From Anaerobutyricum hallii (lineage in GTDB: Bacteria > Bacillota > Clostridia > Lachnospirales > Lachnospiraceae), in assembly GCF_900209925.1 (NCBI RefSeq), contig NZ_LT907978.1, positions 356,001 through 420,000 of the forward strand: DNA of 64,000 nt, given 5' to 3'. The translations under genes were made by a program, and so were the position numbers. Positions within the stretch are counted from its first letter, which is position 1; each line of letters begins with the position of its first letter. A model generated the notes under the pieces. It was not told the origin of the DNA and ran no database searches. It saw only the letters and a list, made by a program, of their open reading frames with translations. This document shows positions 27,894 to 37,330 of the stretch, in pieces.

Positions 27894-29810
27894 ATGAGAT
27901 ATGAAATCAGCGAAGTTATAAAAAAAGACCAGGTTATGGAATTGGTTTTTGGTAATTGCAGTAAACCTAAAGATTTACTGGGGCGGCATTTTATTATGGA
28001 AGGACAAGTTATCTCTGCCTATCATCCCGATGCGGTAAAGATGGAAGTTATTTCAGAAGATGGGAAACACTATCCGATGGACACCGTAGAAAGACAGCCG
28101 GTATTTTCGTTGTTTCTTCCGCACAAAAGACCTTTTTATTATCAGATACATATGACATTCCATGATGGTAATACGTATATCTGTAATGATCCCTATAGTT
28201 ATGAAGGACTGATTACCGAAGAAGAGGAAAAAATGTTTTCAAAGGGAATCTGGACTGAGGTATACCATAAGATGGGGTGTCATAAAGTGAAGCTTGGAGA
28301 TACCGAAGGAATGTATTTTGCAGTATGGGTACCGGGCGCTAAACGTGTCAGTGTCGTTGGAGATTTTAATTTCTGGAACGGAATGCTGTATCCAATGCAC
28401 AAGATGGAGAATTCTGATATTTTTGAGTTGTTTATTCCGGGACTTTCCTGTGGGCAGTTTTATAAATTTGAAGTGAAAAATGCACAGGGGGAGATCACAC
28501 AGATGGTTGATCCTTATGCCGTTATGAATGAGGAAAAAGAGAGCGGTGCCTCAAGAATGTTTGATCTTAAGCGATTTCACTGGGAGGATATGAGATGGCT
28601 TTCTGAAAGATATCGAGGAAATGTTTTAAAAAGACCTATGTCTGTTTGTGAAGTACGGATCAGTGAATTGGATTCTCCGGATGAGAAGGTACAGGAAACT
28701 GTACAGGATATGGGACATACGCATATTTTACTTCGTGGAACATCAGAAGGAGAAAAATTTGGGGCGCATAAAGGCTTTTTTGAACCGGCTTTTTATGGGA
28801 ATACACCCGATACAATGCGCTTTTTTGTTAACCGTTCGCATAAAAGAAATATTGGAGTTTTGTTAGAAATATCACCGGAATATTTAAGGAGAGCAGTGGA
28901 CCTTTTTGAAAAGAAAAACCCGCAGGCCTTAAATTATCTTCTTGCAAATGTTCTTTTCTGGATCCGGGAATATCATATCGATGGATTTGTATTTCGAGGA
29001 TTACGTGAAGGTGCTGCTGATTTTTTAACAAAGGCCAAAGAAATAATTAAAAAAGAAGACAGTAATATTTTATTTATCGGAGAGCAGACAACGGATAAAA
29101 ATCTGAAAAGTTTCTTTGATTTCGAATGGAATCTGGAAATAAAGGCGGGAGTAGATAAGTATTTAAAGGCAGATATTCATAACAGGAAGAAAGAATATTT
29201 TCAGTTGTCACAGCCACTGATGAACGGAGATTTTTCTCATGCGTTATTATTACTTAATAAAGAAATTAGTATAGAGAAAAATAATCTTTTTAAAGATTCT
29301 TTCATTGACAAGAAGGCTTCTTGTGATTATGATAAGTTAACAGGAGTCAGGATGTCTTATGGTTATTTGATGGGAGTTCCAGGAAGAAAGGCATGGGACT
29401 TGCATTCACATGAGAATATTTCTTCACAGGAATATGTGAAGTCACTGCTTCGGATTTATCAGGAATATCCTGCCCTTTATGAGTACGACCCAATGCGTGC
29501 TCCTTTTGAGTGGATTAATGGGATGGATGCAGAATCTTTCGTTTTAAGTTTTATAAGAAAGTCGCCATCCGGAAGAGATAATCTGCTGTTTGTATGTAAT
29601 TTTAGTGAAGAGGAGAAGAAACATTATCGGGTCGGCGTTCCGAAAAATGGTAAATATACTTTGATTTCTAATAGTGATGCGGTAGAATTCGGTGGCGAAG
29701 GCCGCGGAGAGCATCAGGAAGTGAAAGCCGTTTCGGAATGCTGGGATTTAAGACCATATTCGATTGAAATATCCGTACCGCCTCTGGCAACGTTGATTTT
29801 TAAGTTTTAA
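27894..29810 (+). CDS. glycogen-branching-enzyme-like protein lacking catalytic residues
   Basis: 638 residues. An N-terminal domain, a CBM48-type module (YFAVWVPGAKRVSVVGDFNFWNG, ~residues 140-165), a degenerate GH13 barrel and a C-terminal beta domain (NLLFVCNFSEEE...). The GlgB-like order is retained, but the GH13 nucleophile motif (GFRxDAV in active enzymes) reads GFVFRGL at ~364-370, the region-IV HD pair is replaced by FSHALLLL near 447, and region I lacks the usual D..xNH; only the acid/base region GEQ (~396) remains recognisable. I infer a non-catalytic glycan-binding or regulatory protein. The frame is intact, so it is not a decaying pseudogene. Confidence 0.78.
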   Translation: MRYEISEVIKKDQVMELVFGNCSKPKDLLGRHFIMEGQVISAYHPDAVKMEVISEDGKHYPMDTVERQPVFSLFLPHKRPFYYQIHMTFHDGNTYICNDPYSYEGLITEEEEKMFSKGIWTEVYHKMGCHKVKLGDTEGMYFAVWVPGAKRVSVVGDFNFWNGMLYPMHKMENSDIFELFIPGLSCGQFYKFEVKNAQGEITQMVDPYAVMNEEKESGASRMFDLKRFHWEDMRWLSERYRGNVLKRPMSVCEVRISELDSPDEKVQETVQDMGHTHILLRGTSEGEKFGAHKGFFEPAFYGNTPDTMRFFVNRSHKRNIGVLLEISPEYLRRAVDLFEKKNPQALNYLLANVLFWIREYHIDGFVFRGLREGAADFLTKAKEIIKKEDSNILFIGEQTTDKNLKSFFDFEWNLEIKAGVDKYLKADIHNRKKEYFQLSQPLMNGDFSHALLLLNKEISIEKNNLFKDSFIDKKASCDYDKLTGVRMSYGYLMGVPGRKAWDLHSHENISSQEYVKSLLRIYQEYPALYEYDPMRAPFEWINGMDAESFVLSFIRKSPSGRDNLLFVCNFSEEEKKHYRVGVPKNGKYTLISNSDAVEFGGEGRGEHQEVKAVSECWDLRPYSIEISVPPLATLIFKF

Positions 29811-29863
29811 AGGGTTTTAATATATACATTTCAGTAAAGAAAAAGAAAGGTGTGTTTGTAATA

Positions 29864-30280
29864 ATGATAAAAGAAGATTGTTTATTCTGTAAGATAGCAA
29901 AAGGAGAGATTCACTCTGCTACAGTTTATGAAGACAGCCATTTCACAGTAATTCTTGATGTGAATCCGGCAACAAAGGGACATTGTCTGATTATACCAAA
30001 GGAACATTTTGATAATATTTATGATCTGGATGGCGAGACAGCCGGAAAGTTATTTGCACTGGCTACTTGTATTGCAAGAGCAATGAAGGATGCATTAAAA
30101 TGCGACGGTTTGAATCTTGTTCAGAATAATGGAGAAGTTGCGGGACAGACGGTAAATCATTTTCATCTTCACCTGATTCCTCGTTATGAGGGTGATGGAC
30201 TGAATCTTAACTGGCCACAGCAGGAGATTTCAGGAGAACAGTTAGAAGAGATCAGACTGTCTATTAAGAAGTCAATCTAA
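29864..30280 (+). CDS. HIT-family nucleotide hydrolase
   Basis: A 138-residue histidine-triad protein: CLFCKIAKGEI N-terminal signature, LDVNPATKGHCLIIPKEHFDN and the catalytic triad VNHFHLHLIPR. Members hydrolyse AMP-linked amides such as adenosine phosphoramidate (Hint group). I start at ATG 29864; an in-frame GTG 12 bases earlier abuts the ribosome-binding site AAAGG. Forty bases after the branching-enzyme-like gene. Confidence 0.92.
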   Translation: MIKEDCLFCKIAKGEIHSATVYEDSHFTVILDVNPATKGHCLIIPKEHFDNIYDLDGETAGKLFALATCIARAMKDALKCDGLNLVQNNGEVAGQTVNHFHLHLIPRYEGDGLNLNWPQQEISGEQLEEIRLSIKKSI

Positions 30281-30319
30281 CAATACGGGCAGATGAATAC
30301 TTTTGGAAACAAAAGTAAA

Positions 30320-30386
30320 TAATAGAAATGAAAGAAACAGAAATAAGAAATAAGAATAGAAATACAAATAGAAATATAAATAGAAG
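30320..30386. repeat. degenerate A-rich tandem repeat between two genes
   Basis: Repeats of AGAAATA-like units fill most of the gap between the HIT gene and the flavin reductase gene. There is no coding or hairpin signal. Confidence 0.6.
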
Positions 30387-30395
30387 GGAAAGAGT

Positions 30396-30980
30396 ATGGG
30401 TAAGTTAGATTTTAAGCCGGGTAATATGTTATATCCTCTTCCGGCGGTCATGGTATCGGTAAGAGATAAAGAAGGAAAGGATAATATTATAACAGTTGCC
30501 TGGACAGGAACGGTATGTACCAATCCACCCATGCTCTACATTTCTGTTCGTCCGGAGAGACATTCTTATAAAGCGTTGCATGAAACGGGAGAGTTTGTGG
30601 TGAATCTTACTACAGAAAAGCTTGCGAAGGCTACGGATTTTTGTGGTGTTCGTTCCGGACGGGATATGGATAAGTTTGAGCAGACCGGTCTGAAAAAGGG
30701 AGAGGCAAAGAAAATCAATGCGCCTGTGATTGAAGATAGTCCGGTGAATATTGAGTGTCGTATCAGAGAAGAAGTGGCACTTGGTTCTCATACAATGTTT
30801 ATAGCAGACGTTGTACATGTGACAGTAGATGATGCCTATATGGATGAGAAGGGCACGTTTCATTTGGAGAAGGCGGCACCGATTGTATATTCTCATGGAA
30901 CATATTTTGGATTGGGAGAATCTTTGGGGACATTTGGATATTCTGTTCGCAAAAAGAAAAAAAAGAGAAAAAACAAATAA
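30396..30980 (+). CDS. flavin reductase-like domain protein
   Basis: A 194-residue FMN-binding split-barrel protein of the flavin reductase group (NMLYPLPAVMVSVRDKEGKDNIITVAWTGT, PPMLYISVRPERHSYKAL, GEFVVNLTT). Clostridial members are FMN-dependent and often of unknown electron acceptor. The C-terminus ends in a poly-lysine/arginine run (KKKKKRKNK). AAGGGAAAG precedes the ATG. Confidence 0.88.
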   Translation: MGKLDFKPGNMLYPLPAVMVSVRDKEGKDNIITVAWTGTVCTNPPMLYISVRPERHSYKALHETGEFVVNLTTEKLAKATDFCGVRSGRDMDKFEQTGLKKGEAKKINAPVIEDSPVNIECRIREEVALGSHTMFIADVVHVTVDDAYMDEKGTFHLEKAAPIVYSHGTYFGLGESLGTFGYSVRKKKKKRKNK

Positions 30981-31011
30981 ATTAAGATGTTTATTTTGTA
31001 ACAATTTTTGA

Positions 31012-31041
31012 TTTACAATAAACGAGAGAATATGATATAAT
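31012..31041 (+). promoter_or_regulatory. promoter candidate upstream of murA
   Basis: TTTACA (31012-31017), an 18-base spacer and TATAAT (31036-31041). The remaining 270 bases to murA are very AT-rich; I see no riboswitch or hairpin I can name. Confidence 0.55.
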
Positions 31042-31307
31042 AAAATGATTCTAGGTTTAGTTTGAATTGTGAAGAAAAGTACATATTGTTTGAGATATAA
31101 AATATCATGACAGGAATTTTTGAAACAGGATTACGATAATTTTATTTTTAATTTATTTTTTTGTATAAAATATAAAGAGTAATCTTTGGAATAGGAATTC
31201 CATTTTTTTGGTAGAGATATTTTACCTGGAATTTTATTTGATTTTACTTTAGTTTGAAAATTAGTGTTAAGAGTAATAACGTTTAGGATAGATTATAGAG
31301 GTGCAAA

Positions 31308-32621
31308 ATGGAACAGTATATTATTAAAGGTGGTAATCCGTTAGTTGGTGAAGTTGTAATTGGTGGAGCAAAGAATGCAGCGCTTGGAATTCTGGCAGCA
31401 GCAATTATGACAGATGGAGAATGTTTAATTGATAATATGCCAAATGTCAGAGATACGAATGTTCTTTTACAGGCAATGGAAGGAATCGGAGCCCGTATTG
31501 AACGTAAAGGGGATAACGAAGTAGTGATCAGCGGAAAGGATATTGATTCTGCCGGTGATCTGATTGTAGATAATGAATATATCAGAAAGATTAGAGCATC
31601 TTATTATCTGATCGGTGCTCTTCTTGGTAAGTATAAAAAGGCGCAGGTTGTTCTTCCAGGAGGATGTGATATCGGAAGCCGTCCGATCGATCAGCATATT
31701 AAGGGATTTCGTGCGCTTGGAGCAGAAGTAAAGATTGAGCATGGGATGATTATCGCACAGGCAGAACAGCTTGTAGGTAGTCGTATTTATTTAGATGTTG
31801 TTTCTGTTGGAGCAACGATCAATATTATGATGGCAGCAGCATTGGCACAGGGGAATACCGTTATCGAGAATGCAGCTAAGGAACCACATATCGTAGATGT
31901 AGCGAACTTCTTAAACAGTATGGGCGCAGATATTCGTGGTGCGGGAACAGATGTGATTCGTATTAAAGGGGTGGAGAAGTTCCACGATACAGAATATTCT
32001 GTGATTCCGGATCAGATTGAAGCAGGAACATTTATGATGGCAGCGGCAGCTACAAGAGGAGATGTTCTGATTAAGAACGTAATTCCTAAGCATTTAGAGA
32101 CGATTTCTGCAAAGCTGTCTGAGATTGGAGCACAGATTGAAGAGTCTGATGATGCGGTAAGAGTTGTGGCAACACAGCGGCTTTGCAATACACAGATTAA
32201 GACCCTTCCATATCCTGGATTCCCTACGGATATGCAGCCGCAGATGGCAATTACGCTGGGGCTTTCTACCGGAACAAGTACGATTACAGAAAGTATTTTT
32301 GAGAATCGTTTCCGTTACGTAGAAGAACTTCGCCGTATGGGTGCTAATATAAAGATGGTAGAAGGTAACACTGCGATTATTCATGGTGTTGAAAAATATA
32401 CAGGAGCTACGGTGGCAGCACCGGATCTCCGCGCCGGAGCAGCGCTTGTTATTGCAGGGCTTGCGGCAGAAGGATATACAACGGTAACTCAGATTGGTTA
32501 TATTAAGAGAGGGTATGAGCGATTTGATGAGAAGCTTCGTGCTCTCGGTGGCTTAATTGAAGAAGTTAATTCCGAGAAAGAAACCAATAAGTTTATTTAT
32601 AAAACAGGTACTGTAAATTAA
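31308..32621 (+). CDS. murA: UDP-N-acetylglucosamine 1-carboxyvinyltransferase
   Basis: 437 residues. It catalyses the first committed step of peptidoglycan synthesis, transfer of enolpyruvate to UDP-GlcNAc, and is the fosfomycin target. The catalytic cysteine is Cys120 in PGGCDIGSRPIDQH. The N-terminal GGAKNAALGILAA and PYPGFPTDMQPQ segments are typical. It resembles the MurA2/MurZ group of Firmicutes, which often carry two murA genes. metK starts 21 bases downstream. Confidence 0.94.
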   Translation: MEQYIIKGGNPLVGEVVIGGAKNAALGILAAAIMTDGECLIDNMPNVRDTNVLLQAMEGIGARIERKGDNEVVISGKDIDSAGDLIVDNEYIRKIRASYYLIGALLGKYKKAQVVLPGGCDIGSRPIDQHIKGFRALGAEVKIEHGMIIAQAEQLVGSRIYLDVVSVGATINIMMAAALAQGNTVIENAAKEPHIVDVANFLNSMGADIRGAGTDVIRIKGVEKFHDTEYSVIPDQIEAGTFMMAAAATRGDVLIKNVIPKHLETISAKLSEIGAQIEESDDAVRVVATQRLCNTQIKTLPYPGFPTDMQPQMAITLGLSTGTSTITESIFENRFRYVEELRRMGANIKMVEGNTAIIHGVEKYTGATVAAPDLRAGAALVIAGLAAEGYTTVTQIGYIKRGYERFDEKLRALGGLIEEVNSEKETNKFIYKTGTVN

Positions 32622-32642
32622 GAATTGGAGATGAGTAGTACA

Positions 32643-33830
32643 ATGGAAAGAAGATTATTTACATCAGAATCTGTAACAGAAGGACATCCGGATAAGATGT
32701 GCGATCAGGTTTCTGACGCAATACTTGATGCATTAATGGAAAAAGACCCAATGAGTCGTGTTGCCTGTGAGACAGCTATGACAACAGGTCTTGTACTTGT
32801 CATGGGTGAGGTGACAACGAATGCTTATGTAGACATTCAGAAAATCGCTCGTGATACGATCAAAGAGATTGGATATACAAGAGGTAAATACGGTTTTGAC
32901 GCAGATACATGTGGTGTTATGGTAGCCTTAGATGAGCAGTCTTCCGATATTGCTATGGGTGTTGATAAAGCACTTGAAGCAAGAGAGAATAAGATGAGCG
33001 ATGAAGAATTAGAGGCAATTGGTGCCGGCGATCAGGGTATGATGTTTGGTTACGCCAGCAATGAGACAGAAGAATATATGCCATATCCTATCGCATTAGC
33101 ACATAAGTTATCCAGACAGCTTACAAAGGTTCGTAAGGATGGTATATTATCTTATTTAAGACCAGATGGAAAGACACAGGTTACTGTAGAATACGACGAG
33201 AATGGTAAGCCAGATCGTTTAGATGCTGTTGTTCTTTCTACACAGCATGATCCTGATGTAACACAGGAACAGATTCATGAAGATATTAAAAAGTATGTGT
33301 TTGATCCAATTCTTCCACAGAATATGGTTGATGATAATACAAAGTTCTTTATTAACCCAACAGGAAGATTTGTAATCGGTGGACCACATGGAGACAGTGG
33401 TTTAACAGGACGAAAGATTATCGTAGATACTTATGGCGGATATGCACGTCATGGCGGTGGAGCTTTCTCCGGTAAAGACTGTACAAAGGTAGACCGTTCT
33501 GCTGCATACGCTGCAAGATATGTAGCAAAAAATATTGTTGCTGCTGGACTTGCAGATAAGTGTGAGATTCAGTTATCTTATGCTATTGGTGTAGCGCAGC
33601 CTACATCTATCATGGTAGATACTTTTGAAACAGGAAAGATTGCAGAAGAAAAACTTGTAGATATGATCCGCGAAAACTTTGACTTAAGACCAGCAGGAAT
33701 TATTAAAATGCTTGACTTAAGAAGACCAATCTACAAACAGACTGCAGCTTATGGCCATTTTGGACGTAATGATCTGGATCTTCCATGGGAAAGACTTGAT
33801 AAAGTAGAAACTCTGAAGAAGTATTTATAA
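32643..33830 (+). CDS. metK: S-adenosylmethionine synthetase
   Basis: A 395-residue enzyme making SAM from methionine and ATP. Motifs: [57 protein letters not shown] and the P-loop-like [26 protein letters not shown] 32643 is preferred to earlier in-frame starts because GGAG at 32627-32630 is then correctly spaced. No SAM riboswitch is seen upstream; it is probably cotranscribed with murA. Confidence 0.95.
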   Translation: MERRLFTSESVTEGHPDKMCDQVSDAILDALMEKDPMSRVACETAMTTGLVLVMGEVTTNAYVDIQKIARDTIKEIGYTRGKYGFDADTCGVMVALDEQSSDIAMGVDKALEARENKMSDEELEAIGAGDQGMMFGYASNETEEYMPYPIALAHKLSRQLTKVRKDGILSYLRPDGKTQVTVEYDENGKPDRLDAVVLSTQHDPDVTQEQIHEDIKKYVFDPILPQNMVDDNTKFFINPTGRFVIGGPHGDSGLTGRKIIVDTYGGYARHGGGAFSGKDCTKVDRSAAYAARYVAKNIVAAGLADKCEIQLSYAIGVAQPTSIMVDTFETGKIAEEKLVDMIRENFDLRPAGIIKMLDLRRPIYKQTAAYGHFGRNDLDLPWERLDKVETLKKYL

Positions 33831-33856
33831 AATGTATCGTGTTTAACACAGACGAG

Positions 33857-33970
33857 AATTCTGCAATACTATATTACATTTGTGCTGTCGGGATGCGTGG
33901 GGAGTGTTTCATCACTTCTCTATTTGACCAGAAGCTGCAAATGGCAATATAATATTGTGGAATTTTTGTT
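33857..33970 (+). terminator. terminator with a long loop after metK
   Basis: Arms at 33857-33875 and 33946-33964 pair with few mismatches over ~19 bp and are followed by TTTTTG. The loop is about 70 bases, much longer than a normal terminator loop, and a CAGACGA box precedes the 5' arm as in the long palindromes. The rest of 33971-34106 is AT-rich without a clear feature. Confidence 0.6.
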
Positions 33971-34106
33971 TATTTGGCGTAGGAGGATTTTGTAAGATTT
34001 ATGCAGCATAGTAATGTGCTTGTTTGTAAAGAAATGTAAAGCAGGAACTTTTTAATAAGTTGAAAATTTTGTGTTAAAAAATAAACAATTTTTTTCGAAA
34101 AGTTTA

Positions 34107-34135
34107 TTTACGAATGTATTTTAAAATGGTATAGT
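34107..34135 (+). promoter_or_regulatory. promoter of the pantothenate operon
   Basis: TTTACG (34107-34112), a 17-base spacer and TATAGT (34130-34135). The predicted transcript starts just before the Pan RNA hairpins. Confidence 0.6.
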
Positions 34136-34149
34136 GTGTAGGTAATTAT

Positions 34150-34225
34150 GGATGGTATTCGTTAGCGAAACCATACCGCATGTAACTGACAGGTATTGAG
34201 CTTATATCCTTTAGGAATAAGACTC
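34150..34225 (+). ncRNA. tandem Pan RNA motif (two hairpins with paired bulged adenines)
   Basis: Hairpin 1 (34150-34177): GG, ATGGT, bulged A57, TTCG, loop TTAG, CGAA, ACCAT, bulged A75, CC. Hairpin 2 (34198-34225): GAG, CTTAT, bulged A, TCC, loop TTTA, GGA, ATAAG, bulged A, CTC. Both have one unpaired A on each strand in the same geometry, matching the described Pan motif, a stem-loop with two conserved bulged As found upstream of pantothenate genes and often in tandem. It sits in the 5' leader of a panG-B-C-D operon. Confidence 0.82.
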
Positions 34226-34229
34226 GGAG

Positions 34230-34256
34230 TATCACCATGCGAAAGGCAGGGTGATA
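34230..34256 (+). promoter_or_regulatory. hairpin occluding the ribosome-binding site of the first pan gene
   Basis: TATCACC (34230-34236) pairs with GGTGATA (34250-34256), with an inner TGC/GCA pair. The ribosome-binding purines GGCAGGGTG (34245-34252) are within it, suggesting translation control downstream of the Pan hairpins. Confidence 0.55.
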
Positions 34257-34259
34257 AAT

Positions 34260-35132
34260 ATGAGAACAGGAATTATAGGTGCAGGGAAAGTTGGGTGTTC
34301 CCTTGGTAAGTATTTCAGATTGAATAATCTGGAAGTAACAGGATATTACGATGTGAATGAGAATCTTGCAAAAGAAGCGGCAGATTTTACAGCGACAGCT
34401 TTTATAAAAGATTTAGACACAATTGTAAAAGAAAGTGATACTCTGTTTCTTACTGTTCCTGATGATCTGATTACGATTGTATGGAATCAGATTAAGGATA
34501 TGTCCCTTGAGGGAAAGTTTATATGTCATTGCAGTGGTGCCTTATCATCCGGAGATGCATTTCCAGGAATCGATAAGTGTGGTGCTTTCGGATATTCTGT
34601 CCATCCGCTCTTTGCAGTCAGCGATAAGTACAATTCTTACAAAGAGCTATCACATGCGTATTTTGTAATAGAAGGCGATGAGAGACATCGGGAAGACGTT
34701 GCCGGGATTTTCAGAAATCTTGGAAATGAGGTGTGTTATATTGCAGCCGAAGATAAAGTAAAATATCATTGTGCTGCCGCCGTATGCAGTAACCATGTGG
34801 TTGCGCTTATACAGGAAAGCTTAAGTTTGATGCAGGAGTGCGGATTTAACGAAGAGAGTGCGCTTAAAGCATTAGCTCCGATCATGCTTGGAAATATACA
34901 GCATATCGTGGAGAAAGGAATGGTAAACAGTCTGACCGGGCCAGTAGAAAGAGCCGATGTAAAGACCGTAGAGAAACATTTAAACTGTCTTAATAAAAGT
35001 CAGCAGATACTCTATTGTCTTTTGTCAGAAATTCTCATTTCTATAGGGGAAAAGAAAAATCCGGAAAGAGATTACGGAAAGCTAAAAGACATTCTCGATC
35101 ATAAGCAGTACTGTAATATTGATGAACAGTAA
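34260..35132 (+). CDS. panG: Rossmann/DUF2520 oxidoreductase, probable PanG-type ketopantoate reductase
   Basis: A 290-residue NAD(P)-binding protein: [18 protein letters not shown] (glycine-rich loop), [20 protein letters not shown], then an all-helical DUF2520 domain ([20 protein letters not shown]). The operon has panB, panC and panD but no PanE; a DUF2520-type ketopantoate reductase (PanG, described in Francisella with clostridial homologs) would fill the gap. That assignment is inference from context. I use ATG 34260 rather than an in-frame GTG at 34251, which lies inside the ribosome-binding site. Overlaps the upstream end of the panB leader. Confidence 0.75.
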   Translation: MRTGIIGAGKVGCSLGKYFRLNNLEVTGYYDVNENLAKEAADFTATAFIKDLDTIVKESDTLFLTVPDDLITIVWNQIKDMSLEGKFICHCSGALSSGDAFPGIDKCGAFGYSVHPLFAVSDKYNSYKELSHAYFVIEGDERHREDVAGIFRNLGNEVCYIAAEDKVKYHCAAAVCSNHVVALIQESLSLMQECGFNEESALKALAPIMLGNIQHIVEKGMVNSLTGPVERADVKTVEKHLNCLNKSQQILYCLLSEILISIGEKKNPERDYGKLKDILDHKQYCNIDEQ

Positions 35133-35148
35133 ATCAGGAGGGGTATTA

Positions 35149-35976
35149 ATGAAGAACACAGTAACAACTTTTCAGGCAATGAAAGATAAAGGCGAAAAAA
35201 TTTCCATGCTGACAGCATATGATTATTCCACAGCAAAGTTAGAAGATGCTGCCGGAATTAACGGAATCTTAGTAGGGGATTCTCTTGGTAATGTTGTTTT
35301 AGGATATGATACAACAATCCCTGTAACAGTAGAGGATATGATCCATCATGGAGCTGCAGTTGCAAGAGGTGCAAAGAATTCTTTAGTTGTAGTAGATATG
35401 CCATTCCTTTCTTATCAGACTTCCGTTTATGATGCGGTTGTAAATGCCGGAAAGATTATGAAAGAGACACAGTGTGACTGTGTGAAATTAGAAGGTGGAA
35501 AGAGCGTATGTCCACAGATTAAGGCGATTACAGATGCTTCTATTCCAGTAATGGCACATATTGGACTGACTCCACAGTCTGTCAATGCATTTGGTGGATT
35601 TAAAGTACAGGGGAAAACATTAGAAGCTGCACAGCAGTTGATTGAAGATGCGAAAGCGGTAGAAGAAGCAGGGGCATTTGCGGTTGTTTTAGAGTGTGTT
35701 CCGGAAAAGCTTGCCCGTAAAGTAACAGAGGCAATTCATATTCCTACGATTGGAATTGGAGCAGGAGCAGGCTGCGATGGACAGATTCTTGTTTATGCGG
35801 ATATGTTATCTATGTTTTCTGATTTTTCACCAAAGTTTGTAAGAAGTTTTGCAAATGTAGGAGAGATTATGTCACAGGCATTTAAAGAATATGATGCTGC
35901 AGTAAAAGACAGTTCTTTCCCGGCACAAGAACATACATTTAAGATAGATGAAGAAGTGTTAGATAAGCTTTACTAA
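35149..35976 (+). CDS. panB: 3-methyl-2-oxobutanoate hydroxymethyltransferase
   Basis: A 275-residue TIM-barrel enzyme forming ketopantoate from ketoisovalerate and methylene-tetrahydrofolate. Seen: [62 protein letters not shown] and [26 protein letters not shown] precedes ATG 35149. Second gene of the pantothenate operon. Confidence 0.96.
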   Translation: MKNTVTTFQAMKDKGEKISMLTAYDYSTAKLEDAAGINGILVGDSLGNVVLGYDTTIPVTVEDMIHHGAAVARGAKNSLVVVDMPFLSYQTSVYDAVVNAGKIMKETQCDCVKLEGGKSVCPQIKAITDASIPVMAHIGLTPQSVNAFGGFKVQGKTLEAAQQLIEDAKAVEEAGAFAVVLECVPEKLARKVTEAIHIPTIGIGAGAGCDGQILVYADMLSMFSDFSPKFVRSFANVGEIMSQAFKEYDAAVKDSSFPAQEHTFKIDEEVLDKLY

Positions 35977-36016
35977 ATGCCAAGGTATTTTGAATAAAAA
36001 GAAGGATAATAAGATC

Positions 36017-36862
36017 ATGGAAAAAGTATATACAATAAAAGAAGTAAGAGAACAAGTAAAAGCATGGAAAAAAGAAGGTCTGAGTGTTGGACTGGTACCT
36101 ACAATGGGATACCTTCATGAAGGACATGCCAGCCTGATTCAAAAAGCAGTAGAACAGAATGACAAAGTTGTAGTCAGTGTATTTTTAAATCCGACACAGT
36201 TTGGACCAACAGAGGATTTAGAGGCTTATCCAAGAGATTTTGAAGCAGACTGTAAACTCTGTGAGTCCATTGGAGCTGCTTTAGTATTTCATCCGGAACC
36301 ATCTGAAATGTATGCATCCGATTTCTGCACTTGGGTAGATATGGATGTTCTGTCTAAAACATTGTGTGGAAAGAGCAGACCGATTCATTTCAGAGGAGTA
36401 TGTACAGTTGTAAGTAAGCTCTTTAATATTGTGACACCGGATCGCGCATATTTTGGACAAAAAGATGCGCAGCAGCTGGCAATTATCCGTCGTATGGTAA
36501 GAGATTTAAATATGGATATTGAAATAGTAGGATGTCCAATCGTCCGCGAAGAGGATGGATTAGCAAAAAGCTCCAGAAATACTTATTTAAATGAAGAAGA
36601 AAGAAAAGCTGCTTTAATTTTAAGTAAGTCAGTTGCTCTTGGAAAGAAAATGGTAGCAGATGGAGAGACATCCGCTACAGTAGTAAAAGAGGCGATGATT
36701 AAGAAAATCGAGTCTGAGCCAATGGCTAAGATTGATTATGTAGAAGCGGTAGATGGATTGTCCATGCAGCCAGTAGAAGAAATCAAAGCACCGGCCCTGG
36801 TAGCTATGGCTGTTTATATCGGAAAGACAAGACTCATCGATAACTTTATTGTAGAAGAATAG
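36017..36862 (+). CDS. panC: pantothenate synthetase
   Basis: A 281-residue ligase joining pantoate and beta-alanine via a pantoyl-adenylate. Class I nucleotidyltransferase motifs: VGLVPTMGYLHEGHASLI, VSVFLNPTQFGPTEDLEAYPRDFE, YFGQKDAQQLAIIRRMV and DGLAKSSRNTYL (KMSKS-like). ATG 36017 is preceded by AAGAAGGA. It follows panB by 40 bases. Confidence 0.96.
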   Translation: MEKVYTIKEVREQVKAWKKEGLSVGLVPTMGYLHEGHASLIQKAVEQNDKVVVSVFLNPTQFGPTEDLEAYPRDFEADCKLCESIGAALVFHPEPSEMYASDFCTWVDMDVLSKTLCGKSRPIHFRGVCTVVSKLFNIVTPDRAYFGQKDAQQLAIIRRMVRDLNMDIEIVGCPIVREEDGLAKSSRNTYLNEEERKAALILSKSVALGKKMVADGETSATVVKEAMIKKIESEPMAKIDYVEAVDGLSMQPVEEIKAPALVAMAVYIGKTRLIDNFIVEE

Positions 36863-36926
36863 TTATCGCCGCGTGTGGCTAAAGATTTTATCAGAGTTTA
36901 TGTGAGATTATTTCGGAGGAATAAAT

Positions 36927-37328
36927 ATGCAGATTACAATGTTACAGGGAAAGATTCACAGAGCAACTGTTACACAGGCAGAGCTTGATTATGTAGGCAG
37001 TATCACAGTAGATGAGGATTTACTTGATGCAGCCGGAATTAAAGAATATCAGCTGGTTCAGATTGTGGATGTAAATAATGGAAATCGTTTTGAGACTTAT
37101 ACAATTGCCGGTGAAAGAGGCAGTGGAGTTATGTGTTTAAATGGTGCAGCAGCAAGATGCGTCAGTGTGCATGATAAGATTATTCTTATGGCATACGCAC
37201 AGATGACTCCAGAAGAAGCCAAAGAAAATAAGCCGAATGTTGTATTTGTAGATGATGAGAATAAAATCAGTCGTGTTACAAATTATGAAAAACACGGTCG
37301 TTTATTCGACATGGAGAGGTTAGGATAA
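36927..37328 (+). CDS. panD: aspartate 1-decarboxylase precursor
   Basis: A 133-residue pyruvoyl enzyme making beta-alanine. The self-cleavage site is Gly24-Ser25 (DYVGSITVD) as in E. coli. Also ALMLQG-like N-terminus ([18 protein letters not shown]) and [10 protein letters not shown]. Bacteria of this kind cleave it without or with PanM; no PanM is seen. Two bases separate it from coaBC. Confidence 0.96.
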   Translation: MQITMLQGKIHRATVTQAELDYVGSITVDEDLLDAAGIKEYQLVQIVDVNNGNRFETYTIAGERGSGVMCLNGAAARCVSVHDKIILMAYAQMTPEEAKENKPNVVFVDDENKISRVTNYEKHGRLFDMERLG

Positions 37329-37330
37329 AA

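Noticed and set aside
32580-32642. SAM riboswitch before metK
   Set aside because: Only 21 bases separate murA and metK; no room for the element.
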